This document shows, one piece after another, positions 33,012 to 42,520 of a stretch of DNA of 64,000 nucleotides; the first letter of the stretch is position 1; every line of letters starts with the position of its first letter. The translations under genes and the position numbers were made by a program. The notes under the pieces were generated by a model, which searched no databases, was not told the DNA's origin, and saw only the letters and a list, made by a program, of their open reading frames with translations. This DNA is from Gottschalkiaceae bacterium SANA (GTDB taxonomy: Bacteria; Bacillota; Clostridia; Tissierellales; GPF-1): contig AP028876.1 of the NCBI GenBank assembly GCA_036323355.1, positions 930,001-994,000 on the forward strand. The letters are read 5' to 3'.

Positions 33012-33085
33012 GCGAGTGTAGCTCAATGGTAGAGCTCCGGCTTCCCAAGCCGACTACGGGGGTTCGATTCCCCTCACTCGCTCCA
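33012..33085 (+). tRNA. tRNA-Gly (anticodon CCC)
   Basis: Seventy-four bases fold as a cloverleaf: acceptor GCGAGTG / CACTCGC, D stem GCTC/GAGC, anticodon loop TTCCCAA giving CCC, T arm GGGGG-TTCGATT-CCCCT, discriminator T and encoded CCA. The first anticodon-stem pair is C-A, a mismatch. It is a single gene with its own promoter and terminator. Confidence 0.93.
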
Positions 33086-33091
33086 ATCGTG

Positions 33092-33122
33092 AAACGCTAA
33101 GGATTTTCCTTAGCGTTTTTTT
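33092..33122 (+). terminator. Terminator of tRNA-Gly
   Basis: Twelve-pair stem AAACGCTAAGGA / TCCTTAGCGTTT followed by a T run. Confidence 0.75.
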
Positions 33123-33200
33123 TGCGCCATAAACTGTGATAAACTGAGACTAAAGCTTGTTCTAGAAAGAATAAACCAGATCCGAAAGGAGAATATTATA

Positions 33201-33695
33201 ATGATTGGATATGATAAGATACCAGAAATGATGAAACAATTGCCCAAGGGTGCGTTTTTAACTGTGGGCCAAGGCGATGAGGTCAACCCCATGACCATTG
33301 GATGGGCTTTGAGCGGAATCATCTGGGGGAAACCAGTGATACAAGTAGCCGTTCGATATTCGCGTCATACCTATCGATTGCTGGACAAGGCGGAAGGCTT
33401 TACTGTCAGCGTGCCAAGATTTGGAGACTTACAAAAGGAATTGAATTTTTGCGGCACCAAGAGCGGACGTGATTTTCAGAAGTTTGCCGAGACGAAATTG
33501 ACGGCAAAGCCAGCAAAAATGATTTCGGGTGTTGTGGTCAAGGAAGCGGCACATCACTACGAGTGCAAGATCGTGTATCGCCAGTCCATGGACCCGGCCA
33601 ACCTGGATGAAGCCATCAAAAAACAGTTTTACGAAAACAACCAGGATTATCATGTTTTCTTTATTGGTGAGATTGTTGATGAATATGACGAATAA
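33201..33695 (+). CDS. Flavin reductase-like protein (FMN-binding split barrel)
   Basis: A 164-residue protein of the flavin reductase/HpaC-like split-barrel family: LPKGAFLTVG, NPMTIGWALSGIIWGKPVIQVAVRYSR reduced here to its ends, and FTVSVP with the Cys in ELNFCGTKSGRD. Members bind FMN and pass electrons from NAD(P)H or act as flavoredoxins; a link to the EET locus is possible but not shown. AAAGGAGA before the ATG. Monocistronic. Confidence 0.85.
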   Translation: MIGYDKIPEMMKQLPKGAFLTVGQGDEVNPMTIGWALSGIIWGKPVIQVAVRYSRHTYRLLDKAEGFTVSVPRFGDLQKELNFCGTKSGRDFQKFAETKLTAKPAKMISGVVVKEAAHHYECKIVYRQSMDPANLDEAIKKQFYENNQDYHVFFIGEIVDEYDE

Positions 33696-33746
33696 TAGGG
33701 TTGAGCTTTAGCTATTTGATTGACGAAATTCGTGTAAATATGCAAA

Positions 33747-33778
33747 AAAGAATCCTTGCTATTAGGATTCTTTTTTTA
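33747..33778 (+). terminator. Terminator of the flavin reductase gene
   Basis: Stem AAGAATCCT / AGGATTCTT with a seven-base loop, followed by seven T. Confidence 0.7.
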
Positions 33779-33861
33779 GCGTTTGGAATTTTTTACGATG
33801 AAGAAGCAGATACTTCTTGGAAATAAACTTTGCATAAATCGAAAGGGGATTGGTTGTATAA

Positions 33862-34059
33862 TCAATTGTAAAGACCGGCTATCCAAAAGCCTGTCAATAA
33901 ACTGATTATCATCGTAAACATCAAAATCACGAGTATGATTCCGGTCGCCTTGGTGCGTTTAGCAGGCCAACTGTCGGCTTTCAAAAAATATAAGGCACCA
34001 ATCATAAAGAATAGGGCTGTTGAAACTTTTAAAATAAGTCTTGCTAATGATAATCCCAT
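33862..34059 (-). CDS. Small two-helix membrane protein, unknown
   Basis: A 65-residue protein with two hydrophobic helices (about residues 8-27 and 41-62) joined by a basic loop (WPAKRTKAT). GGAGG lies five bases before ATG 34059, which supports translation. No family recognised and no operon partner. It reads minus between a convergent flavin reductase gene and the aminotransferase operon. Confidence 0.6.
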   Translation of the reverse strand: MGLSLARLILKVSTALFFMIGALYFLKADSWPAKRTKATGIILVILMFTMIISLLTGFWIAGLYN

Positions 34060-34265
34060 AATAGCCTCCACTTTGGCAGGTGCAAGTGTTTTTTCGATTC
34101 TTCATATAATCATCTTGCGATTCATCCAATAAAATTATACCACTTTGCAAAGGTTTAATCATTTTATAAGAGAATCAATTGATAAGTAAGAAAAATCAAT
34201 AAATAGAATGTATTGCATTAAGGGGTAATGTTAAAAAAACGAAATACAAGTTACTTTGTATATAA
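34060..34265. other. Intergenic, AT-rich, no feature seen
   Basis: No coding signal, repeat or convincing RNA structure is seen apart from AT-rich stretches that may hold the promoter of the small membrane protein. Confidence 0.5.
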
Positions 34266-34299
34266 AAAAGGTAACGATTATTTTAAATCGTTACCTTTT
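34266..34299 (-). terminator. Terminator of the U32/aminotransferase operon
   Basis: Stem AAAAGGTAACGATT / AATCGTTACCTTTT with an AT loop; A tract on the plus strand gives the T run on the minus strand. Confidence 0.75.
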
Positions 34300-34327
34300 G
34301 CAAAATTGATTGAATAGTAGCATGAGA

Positions 34328-35608
34328 TTATTCTACGCATTCTTCCTTGATCGCTTGGTCCAAGGCTTCAATCATGTCCAAGACATTACGCTTAGAGAGG
34401 ACCAAGGGGGGTTGAAAGGCTAGAGTGTTTCGGTGTATTCCGTTCTTTCCAATGAGAAAACCGGCATTTTTCATTCGTTCCAAAATGCGGTCAACGGCTT
34501 CGGTTGCCGGCCTTCCATCTGAATTTTGAAGTTCAACGCCGACCATCAGGCCGATTCCGCGTACGTCTTTGATCAAGGGATACTTCCCTTTCATTTTCGT
34601 CAGTTTTTCAAGCAAGAGCTTGCCGAGATTTGCCGCACGTTCTTTTAATTGATGGGATTCCAAATATGCTAGCACGGCCAGAGAATTGGCGGCTGAAACT
34701 GGGTTTCCACCCAAGGTAGAGGCAGATGGACTGGTGAAAGTAGCCGCAATTTTATCCGTGGTGGAAAATGCCGCGATGGGTACACCGTTACCCAGGGCCT
34801 TGGCCGATGTTAAGATATCAGGAACGACATTGAAATGCTCGATGGCAAAGTTCTTGCCGGTGCGGCCGTATCCGGTCTGCACTTCATCGATAATCAACAA
34901 GGCACCAAATTTTTCAAGCAAGGTTTTTAATCGCTTGAAATAGCGGATGTGAGGAACTTGAATCCCTCCATTGCCTTGGATCGGTTCACAGATTAATGCG
35001 GCGATTTCGTTTGGGTGTGCCTCTAAAAGGCAACGAATACTATCTAAAGAACGTTCCATAGCATCTGAAGTCGTTTCTCCAGGTTCTTTACCGTATCCTT
35101 CAGCCAAATAGGTATTAGGTGATGGATCGTCCATGGTGCGCCACATGGGGATTCCTGTCAAGCTCATGGTGAGGTGGGTTCGACCGGAAAGGCCGCCTTT
35201 CAGTCCAATTAGTCCTCTTCTGCCGGTTGTTTTTTTTGCCAGCAGAAGGGCGCCTTCGTTTGCCTCGGAACCCGACATGCAGAAAAAGGATTTTCTTAGG
35301 TCTCCGGGCAGATAAGCGGCCAGGCGTTGGCCCAAAGAGACAATGGGCTCTGTGAGATAAATCGTTGTTGTATGCTGTAGGTTTTTCATCTGATTAATAG
35401 TTGTTGTTAGAATTTCTGGGTTGCTGTGTCCGCAATTCATCACGGAAACCCCGGCAAAAAAATCGAGGTATTCCTTGCCCGTTTGATCATAGAGGTATTG
35501 CATGGATCCCCGCACCAATTGCGGAGGATCTTGATAGAAATGATAGGAGCAAGGCAACAAAAACTGCTCCTTCTTTTTAAGTATTGTTTGGGGTCCAAGG
35601 TAGGTCAT
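34328..35608 (-). CDS. Class III (PLP-dependent) aminotransferase
   Basis: A 426-residue fold-type I aminotransferase: GSEANEGALLLAKK, LLIIDEVQTGYGRTG with the PLP-ring Asp, and the Schiff-base Lys in LTSAKALGNGVPIAAF. It resembles the alanine-glyoxylate / 4-aminobutyrate / acetylornithine branch (AGXT2-like); the substrate cannot be fixed. The start at 35608 has AAGGAGA, and overlaps the end region of the U32 gene so both are probably co-transcribed. Confidence 0.9.
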   Translation of the reverse strand: MTYLGPQTILKKKEQFLLPCSYHFYQDPPQLVRGSMQYLYDQTGKEYLDFFAGVSVMNCGHSNPEILTTTINQMKNLQHTTTIYLTEPIVSLGQRLAAYLPGDLRKSFFCMSGSEANEGALLLAKKTTGRRGLIGLKGGLSGRTHLTMSLTGIPMWRTMDDPSPNTYLAEGYGKEPGETTSDAMERSLDSIRCLLEAHPNEIAALICEPIQGNGGIQVPHIRYFKRLKTLLEKFGALLIIDEVQTGYGRTGKNFAIEHFNVVPDILTSAKALGNGVPIAAFSTTDKIAATFTSPSASTLGGNPVSAANSLAVLAYLESHQLKERAANLGKLLLEKLTKMKGKYPLIKDVRGIGLMVGVELQNSDGRPATEAVDRILERMKNAGFLIGKNGIHRNTLAFQPPLVLSKRNVLDMIEALDQAIKEECVE

Positions 35609-35609
35609 C

Positions 35610-37532
35610 TTATTCTCCTTTCTCAAAGCCAAGCGCGCCCAGGGTGAATCCAGCATGGATGGGATCTAAGGGCGTATTCATTCCATCATTGGCTTTCAGC
35701 TTGCACCAGTAGTCAAGCGCAGTTTGGAAGTCGGTGGGTTGGAAGTGTTCCATCTCCAATCGGAAGGTGGAAAAGCCGTGGGTTTTTAGGCTTGGCCAAA
35801 GACCTGTTAAATTGATGTCCTTATTGAGACGGACATGGTTTCGTTTGAATTGATCACGGTAGACGGGATGTTCAAATCCCTTGTCATCTCGCAAGACAAG
35901 AACCTCTTCGGAAAAATAGTGACTGTTTTCTTGGCCAACAGCTTGCTTTTCTTCTAGGTGCTGCACAAAGTCGAGATCACTGAGCATCATGGTTGGAGAC
36001 CCGAAAACCACCAATTCAAGGGGCAGTTGAGAGTGATCCGCCAAAGCCATTAGATCTTTTGCCTTGAGTTCAATCGAGGCAATGCCAGATTCGAAGCCTT
36101 CTGCCAGCAAGCGATTGGCGGTTTTTTCATTATAGAGGTTAAGACCCAAATCACCGGCGATCTGGATGTTGAATTTCTTGACAAGAATGGCTTGTCCCAT
36201 GGTAGAGACCCGCAGAATGACACGGTCTTTGAGCCAGGATTGATGAACAGACAGCCATTGTTCTAATTTTGCAAGTTCATGGTCCTGAGCGGCTCGTGGC
36301 AATCGGATGATGAAATTCCGGGTCGGATGATTGCATACGACCCGGCGGATGGCATCTGCAGAAATGCCTTTGCTGCCATCGAAAACTTCCGTTGAGATTT
36401 CAATCTGGTCGATGGTAGAATTTAGGGCGATTTTCAATTGTTCCTCGGTTTGTAAAGAAACGAGAAGTGAAGACGTTTGGTTTTTCTGATTGCCGACTTG
36501 CATATTTAACTCATTTACTTTCGAGTCCTTGATATCATGTTCATCTACGGGTTTTGAAAAGACATGCCCGTGGGAGTAGAAGTATCCGGTGCCTTCATAG
36601 CGCTCATTGATTGCAGAAGATCCAGGGTTGCCAAAGGCAAAGCTTTGATAAGGATCACGCATTCGCTGTTCAAATAAGGCCTCGGAATCCTTGAAACGGT
36701 CATAGGCGAGTGGATCGGCAAGGTAAGAGTCTATGGCATCACCGTAGGCATTGATGATGGGAAGTAAAAAATCAGCTTCCCGCATTCGGCCTTCAATTTT
36801 GAAAGAAACAACGCCACTTTCAAGCATTTCCGGGATATGGGGATACATCGACATATCCTTGGCAGCTAGGGGATATGCTGTTTCGTAAAGCTTACCCTTA
36901 TAGAGGCTTTGATAGCTCCAGCGGCAGGGTTTCATACAGCGCCCGCAATTGGAGCTTTGACCAAAGACCATGCTGGAATAATAACAAGTGGCACCGTTGA
37001 TGCTGCACATGTCGCCGTGGGCAAAGTACTCAATTTCAATCCCGGTTTGATCGACCCACTTACGAACGGTCTTTAAATCAATTTCACGGGAAGTGACCAC
37101 ACGGGTAAATCCTTGTTTTTGTAAATAGTCAATGTGATGCTGATTATGCACGTTCATCATCACTGAGGCGTGCATCTCCAGATTTAAATCCATTTCTTGA
37201 ATCAAGGAGACAATGGCTAGATCCTGTATGATCAGAGCATCCGGTTGGAGATCTTCCAATTCAAGCAGGTAGTCTTTAGCGGATTCAATCTCGTCGGAGG
37301 ATACCAGATTGTTGACGGTGATGTAGATTTTCTTATCGAGCGCATGGGCTGCAATTATCGCGTCTTTCATCTCTTCCATGGTGAAGTTGAATTGTGAACG
37401 ATGCATGCGCATATTGAGTTGCTTGCCACCCAGATAAAAGGCATCTGCCTTGGAGTGGAGCAACTTTTTAAAGATGGCATAATTGCCAACTGGGGCTAAT
37501 AATTCGATGGGATTTCCTAAAAAAGTTCTCAT
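35610..37532 (-). CDS. U32-family protein (RlhA/TrhP-like)
   Basis: A 640-residue protein. The N-terminal TIM-barrel part has the U32 hallmark EYFAHGDMCSINGATCYYSS and NCGRCMKPCRW, cysteines that in RNA-modifying relatives bind an iron-sulphur cluster. A longer C-terminal part follows, as in RlhA. U32 members were called peptidases, but RlhA and TrhP hydroxylate rRNA or tRNA bases using prephenate-dependent chemistry. ATG 37532 follows GTGAGG. It is transcribed ahead of the aminotransferase. Confidence 0.88.
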   Translation of the reverse strand: MRTFLGNPIELLAPVGNYAIFKKLLHSKADAFYLGGKQLNMRMHRSQFNFTMEEMKDAIIAAHALDKKIYITVNNLVSSDEIESAKDYLLELEDLQPDALIIQDLAIVSLIQEMDLNLEMHASVMMNVHNQHHIDYLQKQGFTRVVTSREIDLKTVRKWVDQTGIEIEYFAHGDMCSINGATCYYSSMVFGQSSNCGRCMKPCRWSYQSLYKGKLYETAYPLAAKDMSMYPHIPEMLESGVVSFKIEGRMREADFLLPIINAYGDAIDSYLADPLAYDRFKDSEALFEQRMRDPYQSFAFGNPGSSAINERYEGTGYFYSHGHVFSKPVDEHDIKDSKVNELNMQVGNQKNQTSSLLVSLQTEEQLKIALNSTIDQIEISTEVFDGSKGISADAIRRVVCNHPTRNFIIRLPRAAQDHELAKLEQWLSVHQSWLKDRVILRVSTMGQAILVKKFNIQIAGDLGLNLYNEKTANRLLAEGFESGIASIELKAKDLMALADHSQLPLELVVFGSPTMMLSDLDFVQHLEEKQAVGQENSHYFSEEVLVLRDDKGFEHPVYRDQFKRNHVRLNKDINLTGLWPSLKTHGFSTFRLEMEHFQPTDFQTALDYWCKLKANDGMNTPLDPIHAGFTLGALGFEKGE

Positions 37533-37570
37533 AATAACCTCACTTTCTGACTCATTATAACATAGAAAAA

Positions 37571-37607
37571 AATGATCCCAAATGGGAGATTCTCCCAAGG
37601 GATCATT
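37571..37607. terminator. Terminator between SBP gene and U32 operon
   Basis: Nested stem AATGATCCC / GGGATCATT with inner TGGGAGA / TCTCCCA. Seven T follow on the minus strand after the SBP gene. Confidence 0.75.
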
Positions 37608-37610
37608 CTT

Positions 37611-38543
37611 TTATTTTTGCAAGATAGGAGAAACAAGACTTTCGTAGCTGTGTTCTCCTTCAATTAAATCTCGAGCTGTTAGCCAATTGATGGCTTTTTG
37701 AATCTCTTCCGGTGCCGGTGCTTGCGCTGAATGATAGGTTGGCAAGACAAAGGTCTCTACAACTGGAGCTGGGAATTTTGCTTGGGAGTAAATCTCAAGA
37801 AGATCTTCTTGAGCAGCACCCGTATTCAACCCCTCGACAGCGCGGTCGTAGGCTGCAAAGAAATTACTCATGGAATCAGCAGATTCGTTTAACCAGGTTT
37901 CTTCTACCAAGAGTACACCGGGTTCCAAGTCGATGGACTCAGCTGTCTCGATGATCTGGCCGTTGGCTAAAACCGCAAGACTTAAGAGTGGTTCTGGAAG
38001 TGCAATTGCACTGATTTGGCCTGCACGGTAGCTTTCCAAACGATTGGGCAAGGACGGAATTGCAATCTTTTCAATATCATCTTCCGCAAGTCCTTCTTTG
38101 GCTAGGGAAAGGTCGACCAAATATTCCATCAAAGTATTGGTAGACAAGCCAACGGATTGACCTTTAAGGCTGGAAATCCCATCGGGTGTTTTTTGAACGG
38201 CGATCCCATAAGTTGCCTGGGTACTGCTGACGGCTTGAAGCGGTGTGCCAGCTTCTGCATAGTAGAGGAGAGAGATGACATCGGAATAGATGGCATCTAA
38301 TTCTCCCGCCTGCAAGGCGGCATCGCGATCAAGAGCACTCATGAAAATTTCAAAGGAAACAATAATGCCTTCTTCTTCAAAATATCCTTGTTGAGCACCG
38401 TAGAGGTAAGGCAAAATGCCATCATCTGGCATCAGGCCAACACGAAGTGTTTTTTCTATGGTCGGAGCAGGCTCAGCGGGTTGGCTGGCGCATCCGGTTA
38501 GGAGTATGGCAATGGCCAGAATCCCAAGTAATAAGCGTTTCAT
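37611..38543 (-). CDS. Orphan ABC substrate-binding lipoprotein, NMT1/THI5-like
   Basis: A 310-residue lipoprotein with lipobox LLTGC and a periplasmic-binding fold: RVGLMPDDGILPYLYGAQQG at the start of the mature part and DAIYSDVISLLYYAEAG, as in NMT1/THI5 or nitrate/sulfonate-type binding proteins. No permease or ATPase is adjacent. Within the window the importer pair 18531-19966 lacks a binding protein and is of the matching class, so they may work together; this is inference. ATG 38543 has AAAGGAGG. Confidence 0.85.
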   Translation of the reverse strand: MKRLLLGILAIAILLTGCASQPAEPAPTIEKTLRVGLMPDDGILPYLYGAQQGYFEEEGIIVSFEIFMSALDRDAALQAGELDAIYSDVISLLYYAEAGTPLQAVSSTQATYGIAVQKTPDGISSLKGQSVGLSTNTLMEYLVDLSLAKEGLAEDDIEKIAIPSLPNRLESYRAGQISAIALPEPLLSLAVLANGQIIETAESIDLEPGVLLVEETWLNESADSMSNFFAAYDRAVEGLNTGAAQEDLLEIYSQAKFPAPVVETFVLPTYHSAQAPAPEEIQKAINWLTARDLIEGEHSYESLVSPILQK

Positions 38544-38624
38544 TGTTTGTTTCCTCCTTTTGTTCGTAGGTGCCATTGTATCATGGAAGAAAAGGAGGGA
38601 CAAGGGAAGTTTTGGTAACCTCTG

Positions 38625-39779
38625 TTACGCTTTATAAACAATTTCTCCGTTGATCAAGGTCATCAATACCTTAGCATCATATTGGAAAGGATGTTGATCC
38701 CAAAGAACAAGGTCTGCGTCTTTTCCGATTTCAATACTGCCGATTCGGTCATCAAGACCTAGAATTTCTGCAGCATTGATGGTAATGGCTTTAATTGCCT
38801 CTTCTTTCGGCAAACCATGTTTGGACGCAAGGGAAGCGCAAAGTGGCAGGTATTGAAGAGGAATCACAGGAGAATCGGTGATAATGGCGATTTTTACTCC
38901 CGCTTGATAGAGAATACCCGGTGTTTCAAAGGTTAGGTTTTTTAATTCAAACTTGGAACGTTCCGAAAGAGATGGTCCAACGAGGGCTGGATAACCTTCT
39001 TTTGCCAAATCATCTGCGATGAGATGGCCTTCGGTGCAATGATCCAGAGTTAATTTACAATCAAATTCCTTGGCGATGCGAATGGCTGAAAAAATATCAT
39101 CAGCTCGATGTGCATGGGCCTTTAGAGGGATTTCCTTAGTTAAAACAGGACCTAAGGCTTCCATCTTCATGTCAAAGGCTGGCTGCTTGCTGGGATCGTT
39201 TTGATTGTTGTTTTTTTTGTTCCAATATTCCTTGGCTTGAAAGAGAGTCTTGCGCAAGGTAGCCGCTGTTCCCATTCGGGTAAAGGGTGTTTTCTTTTGG
39301 TCTGCATAGACGCGTTTTGGATTTTCTCCAAAGGCGCATTTCATAGCCAGGGGATCTTGAAGGATCATATCGTCGATGCGGTTTCCAGCGGTTTTAATTG
39401 CTGCAAATGTACCACCGATGACATTGGCGCTTCCTGGACCTGTTGCACAAGCTGTGATGCCCCCGTTTCTCGCTTCTTCAAAGGTGCGATCCATGGGATT
39501 AATTCCATCGATGGCGCGCATATGTGGTGTGACAGGATCGACCATTTCGTTGCCGTCGGCGCCTTCAACTCCAATGCCGTCTTCCCACATGCCTAGATGG
39601 CAATGGGCGTCAATAAAGCCAGGAAAAAGAAGGGCACCTTGTGCATCAATCACTTGACCGTCTTTAATAGGAAGATCGCTTCCAATTTCCGTAATTTTTC
39701 CATTCTCAATGCGGATACACTGATTAGCGAGTAGATGTCCGCTGACTTGATATAATGTTGCGTTTTGAATGATTTTCAT
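38625..39779 (-). CDS. Amidohydrolase family protein (imidazolonepropionase/dihydroorotase-like)
   Basis: A 384-residue metal-dependent hydrolase. The DAHCHLGMW motif (near residue 58) gives two His ligands; KAHAHRADD and LDHCTEGH give later His ligands, and ITDSPVIP the catalytic Asp. The composite beta-sandwich ends of the amidohydrolase fold are present (PGFIDAH; GKDADLVLWD). Such enzymes open cyclic amides or amidines; the substrate is not known. Monocistronic, GGAGC-type binding site before ATG 39779. Confidence 0.9.
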   Translation of the reverse strand: MKIIQNATLYQVSGHLLANQCIRIENGKITEIGSDLPIKDGQVIDAQGALLFPGFIDAHCHLGMWEDGIGVEGADGNEMVDPVTPHMRAIDGINPMDRTFEEARNGGITACATGPGSANVIGGTFAAIKTAGNRIDDMILQDPLAMKCAFGENPKRVYADQKKTPFTRMGTAATLRKTLFQAKEYWNKKNNNQNDPSKQPAFDMKMEALGPVLTKEIPLKAHAHRADDIFSAIRIAKEFDCKLTLDHCTEGHLIADDLAKEGYPALVGPSLSERSKFELKNLTFETPGILYQAGVKIAIITDSPVIPLQYLPLCASLASKHGLPKEEAIKAITINAAEILGLDDRIGSIEIGKDADLVLWDQHPFQYDAKVLMTLINGEIVYKA

Positions 39780-39914
39780 AATGGTGCTCCTTTCGATATG
39801 GGTTTAGTCATTTTAGAAATAGGGGTACGAATAAAATAGAAAATCCATTTTATGGATAGCATGACCCCATAGAAACGTTTATATGGGGTAACTATACCAC
39901 AGGAGGACTTGCAA

Positions 39915-41699
39915 ATGAAGGAAATCAATGGGAAAATTGTCTATTCGGCCTTCCGCTCAGGTGCAGTGGCATTGATTCGTCAAAAGGACTATTTGAATGC
40001 CATCAATGTCTTCCCGGTACCGGATGGCGATACTGGAACGAATTTAGCAAGCACGGTTCGATCAATTCTATACTCGGTTGAAGAAGAGTTCCGTGTGGAT
40101 CACATGGCAGCTGCCATTGACGAAAAAGCCATGAGTAGCGCACGTGGTAATTCTGGAATGATCCTTGCCCAGTATTTTCATGGCTGGGCAGAGTCGTTAC
40201 AGGGCAAAGAGGTCGTTACCCCTGAAGAGATGATCGAAGGATTTAAGTCTGCTGTTCCTGCTGCGTATTCGGCTGTTGAGAAACCTCAAGAAGGCACCAT
40301 TCTCACACTGATGCGGGTGCTGGCAGAGGAATTGGAAAAATATTATCATTCTGGCTATCGTGGAGCCTCTTTATTGGAAGAAGTAGGCAATCATATGAAG
40401 CAAGCTTTAGATTTGACCATGATGCAGCTAGAACCCCTCCGCCGGAATCAAGTGATTGATTCGGGTGCGGCAGGTTTTTTGGCCTTCGTGGAGGGAATTG
40501 CAAAATATATGACAAATCCAAATCACATGGATAACGATGTTGGCATGGAAGCGATTAAGCCCTTTCAATCCGAAGATATGATACAAAGCCATGGAGAGTC
40601 TGAATACCGTTATTGTACGGAAGGAATTATCGAGAAGGTTCCATCGGTGACTGATATGCATGCAAGTCTTTCCAAGATGGGAGACTCATTAATTGTATTG
40701 GATCGGGGTGACAAAGCACGCTTTCATTTGCATACGAATGACCCTGAAGCCGTATTTGCTAAAATCGGCGGGCGGGTTGTGATGCAGAAGGTGGAGGACA
40801 TGAAGCTGCAGTCCAGTGTGGTCAACCATCCCAGGACTAAGATTGCCGTATTGACTGACTCAATCGCTGATCTGGATCCGGAATGGGTGCTCTCCCATCA
40901 AGTACATGTCATTCCGGTGGGCATCATGGAAGATGATCAAGTTTTTCTTGATCGCATATCTTACTCGGCAAATCGGGTAATTGAGCGCGTAAAAGCAGAA
41001 AAGAGCTTACCGACGAGCGCGGTGCCTAGCCCCACAGAAATTAAGGCAAGATTGGATTTTTTGCAATCCCATTATGATGGGATTTTGGCCTTGATGGTTT
41101 CTAAAAAGATGAGCGGATTTTACTATCAAGTCAAGAAATTAGCGGCGGAATCTTTTACGGATTTCCCAATAGAAGTGATTGATAGCCGTCAGAATTCGGC
41201 TGCTCAGGGGCTCTTGGTGCGGGAAGCGGTTAAAGAAATCGAAAAGGGAAAATCTTTGGCAATCGTCGCGGATTGGATTCGAAAGAAAAGATCTCAATCA
41301 AAGATCTTTGTTGCGATTCATGATGTCAAACCCATGATTCAAGGCGGTCGACTTAGCGTCCCTGTTGGACGAACCTTTCAAACCCTTGGAATTAAACCGA
41401 TCATTTCCATTAACGAGAAGGGCGAAGGGACAGCCTTTGGTATGCATTTAAAGTTTGATGCCAGCTTGAGGCATTTGGAACGATTGATCAAGCGGGAAGC
41501 GAAAGATCAGAAAATTCGCGTGCAGGTATCTTATTCGGATGATTTGAAAAAGGCAGAAGCCTTTGCGAGAAAATTAAGTCAAATTCCGAATGTACGGTGC
41601 GAATCGGTGACACAGATTTCATCCATTGTGACCGTTAGTGCTGGGTCGGGTGTAATTGCGGTAGCTTACATGAAAGAGGGGCAAACATGGAGAAGTTGA
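39915..41699 (+). CDS. DhaL (DAK2)-DegV fusion, single-chain fatty-acid kinase-like protein
   Basis: A 594-residue protein with an N-terminal DhaL/FakA ATP-binding domain (NVFPVPDGDTGTNL near residue 28, ARGNSGMILAQ and DSGAAGF) and, from about residue 305, a complete DegV/FakB lipid-binding domain (AVLTDSIADL, TSAVPSP, DSRQNSAAQG, VHDVKPMIQGGRL-type region). In most Bacillota FakA and FakB are separate and together phosphorylate fatty acids for phospholipid synthesis; here they are one chain. AGGAGG eight bases before the ATG. A DUF1295 gene overlaps its end. Confidence 0.88.
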   Translation: MKEINGKIVYSAFRSGAVALIRQKDYLNAINVFPVPDGDTGTNLASTVRSILYSVEEEFRVDHMAAAIDEKAMSSARGNSGMILAQYFHGWAESLQGKEVVTPEEMIEGFKSAVPAAYSAVEKPQEGTILTLMRVLAEELEKYYHSGYRGASLLEEVGNHMKQALDLTMMQLEPLRRNQVIDSGAAGFLAFVEGIAKYMTNPNHMDNDVGMEAIKPFQSEDMIQSHGESEYRYCTEGIIEKVPSVTDMHASLSKMGDSLIVLDRGDKARFHLHTNDPEAVFAKIGGRVVMQKVEDMKLQSSVVNHPRTKIAVLTDSIADLDPEWVLSHQVHVIPVGIMEDDQVFLDRISYSANRVIERVKAEKSLPTSAVPSPTEIKARLDFLQSHYDGILALMVSKKMSGFYYQVKKLAAESFTDFPIEVIDSRQNSAAQGLLVREAVKEIEKGKSLAIVADWIRKKRSQSKIFVAIHDVKPMIQGGRLSVPVGRTFQTLGIKPIISINEKGEGTAFGMHLKFDASLRHLERLIKREAKDQKIRVQVSYSDDLKKAEAFARKLSQIPNVRCESVTQISSIVTVSAGSGVIAVAYMKEGQTWRS

Positions 41700-42454
41700 T
41701 ATTTGGTTTGGTTTTTGTTGTGGTATATTTTTGTGTTTTCTTTATTTGGGGTACGCTAACAAAGAATAACTCAGTTGTGGATATGGGCTGGGGATTTGGC
41801 TTCGTTATGCTGGCTTGGGCACTGATTGCTAGAGCAGAAAATGTTGGTATTCACCAGTGGATCATGACGGGACTGATTAGCATTTGGGGCCTACGCTTGA
41901 CCTATCATATTTTGAAGCGGAACTGGGGCAAGCCAGAAGATTTTCGCTATGCCAATTGGAGAAAAGAATGGGGGCGTTGGGTGATTCTGCGTGCCTTTAT
42001 TCAGGTCTATTTGCTGCAGGCAATTTTGATGTGGCTGATTTCTTTTGCTTTGCTGTCCCTGCCAGAACAGGCTAAACAAAACTGGGGCTGGCTGGCAAGC
42101 GTGGGTTTACTTGTATGGATGGTTGGCTTTCTTTTTGAGTCTATTGGTGATGCGCAACTTCGCAGCTTTATTAAGAAACCCGAGAATAAGGGACATGTTA
42201 TGACACGGGGGCTGTGGAAATTCACACGACACCCGAATTATTTTGGCGAAGCCGTGCAATGGTGGGGATTGCTTTTTATTGCTCTCCAAGCTGGTGGTGG
42301 TATTTGGGCAATCATCAGTCCCATGACCATTTTTTCTGTGCTTTGGTTTATTTCGATTCCTCTCTTAGAAAAAAAATATATGAAGCGGCCGGAATTCCAA
42401 AAATACGCGGCCCGCACCTCGCTTTTCTTCCCGTGGTTTGCGAGAAAAGGGTAA
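41687..42454 (+). CDS. DUF1295 membrane protein, steroid-reductase-like
   Basis: A 255-residue protein with about six membrane helices and the DUF1295 signature GLWKFTRHPNYFGEAVQWWG near the C-terminus, shared with steroid 5-alpha-reductase and isoprenylcysteine methyltransferase-like folds. It probably reduces or methylates a lipid. Its start overlaps the DhaL-DegV gene by 13 bases, consistent with a lipid role. Enzyme activity unproven. Confidence 0.88.
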   Translation: MEKLIFGLVFVVVYFCVFFIWGTLTKNNSVVDMGWGFGFVMLAWALIARAENVGIHQWIMTGLISIWGLRLTYHILKRNWGKPEDFRYANWRKEWGRWVILRAFIQVYLLQAILMWLISFALLSLPEQAKQNWGWLASVGLLVWMVGFLFESIGDAQLRSFIKKPENKGHVMTRGLWKFTRHPNYFGEAVQWWGLLFIALQAGGGIWAIISPMTIFSVLWFISIPLLEKKYMKRPEFQKYAARTSLFFPWFARKG

Positions 42455-42483
42455 AAGGCTCTGCTACTAGAGCCTTCTTTTTT
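42455..42483 (+). terminator. Terminator of the DhaL-DegV/DUF1295 operon
   Basis: Stem AAGGCTCT / AGAGCCTT with loop GCTACT, then a T-rich tail. Confidence 0.75.
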
Positions 42484-42520
42484 ATGTTACAATGAAATGA
42501 ATTCATATGAGGAGAAAAAG

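Noticed and set aside
33012-33085. tRNA-Gly as an integration site
   Set aside because: No integrase and no repeated 3' tRNA end was found nearby.
37611-39779. SBP, amidohydrolase and aminotransferase as a pyrimidine-degradation cluster
   Set aside because: The genes have separate terminators and no dihydropyrimidine dehydrogenase or ureidopropionase is present.
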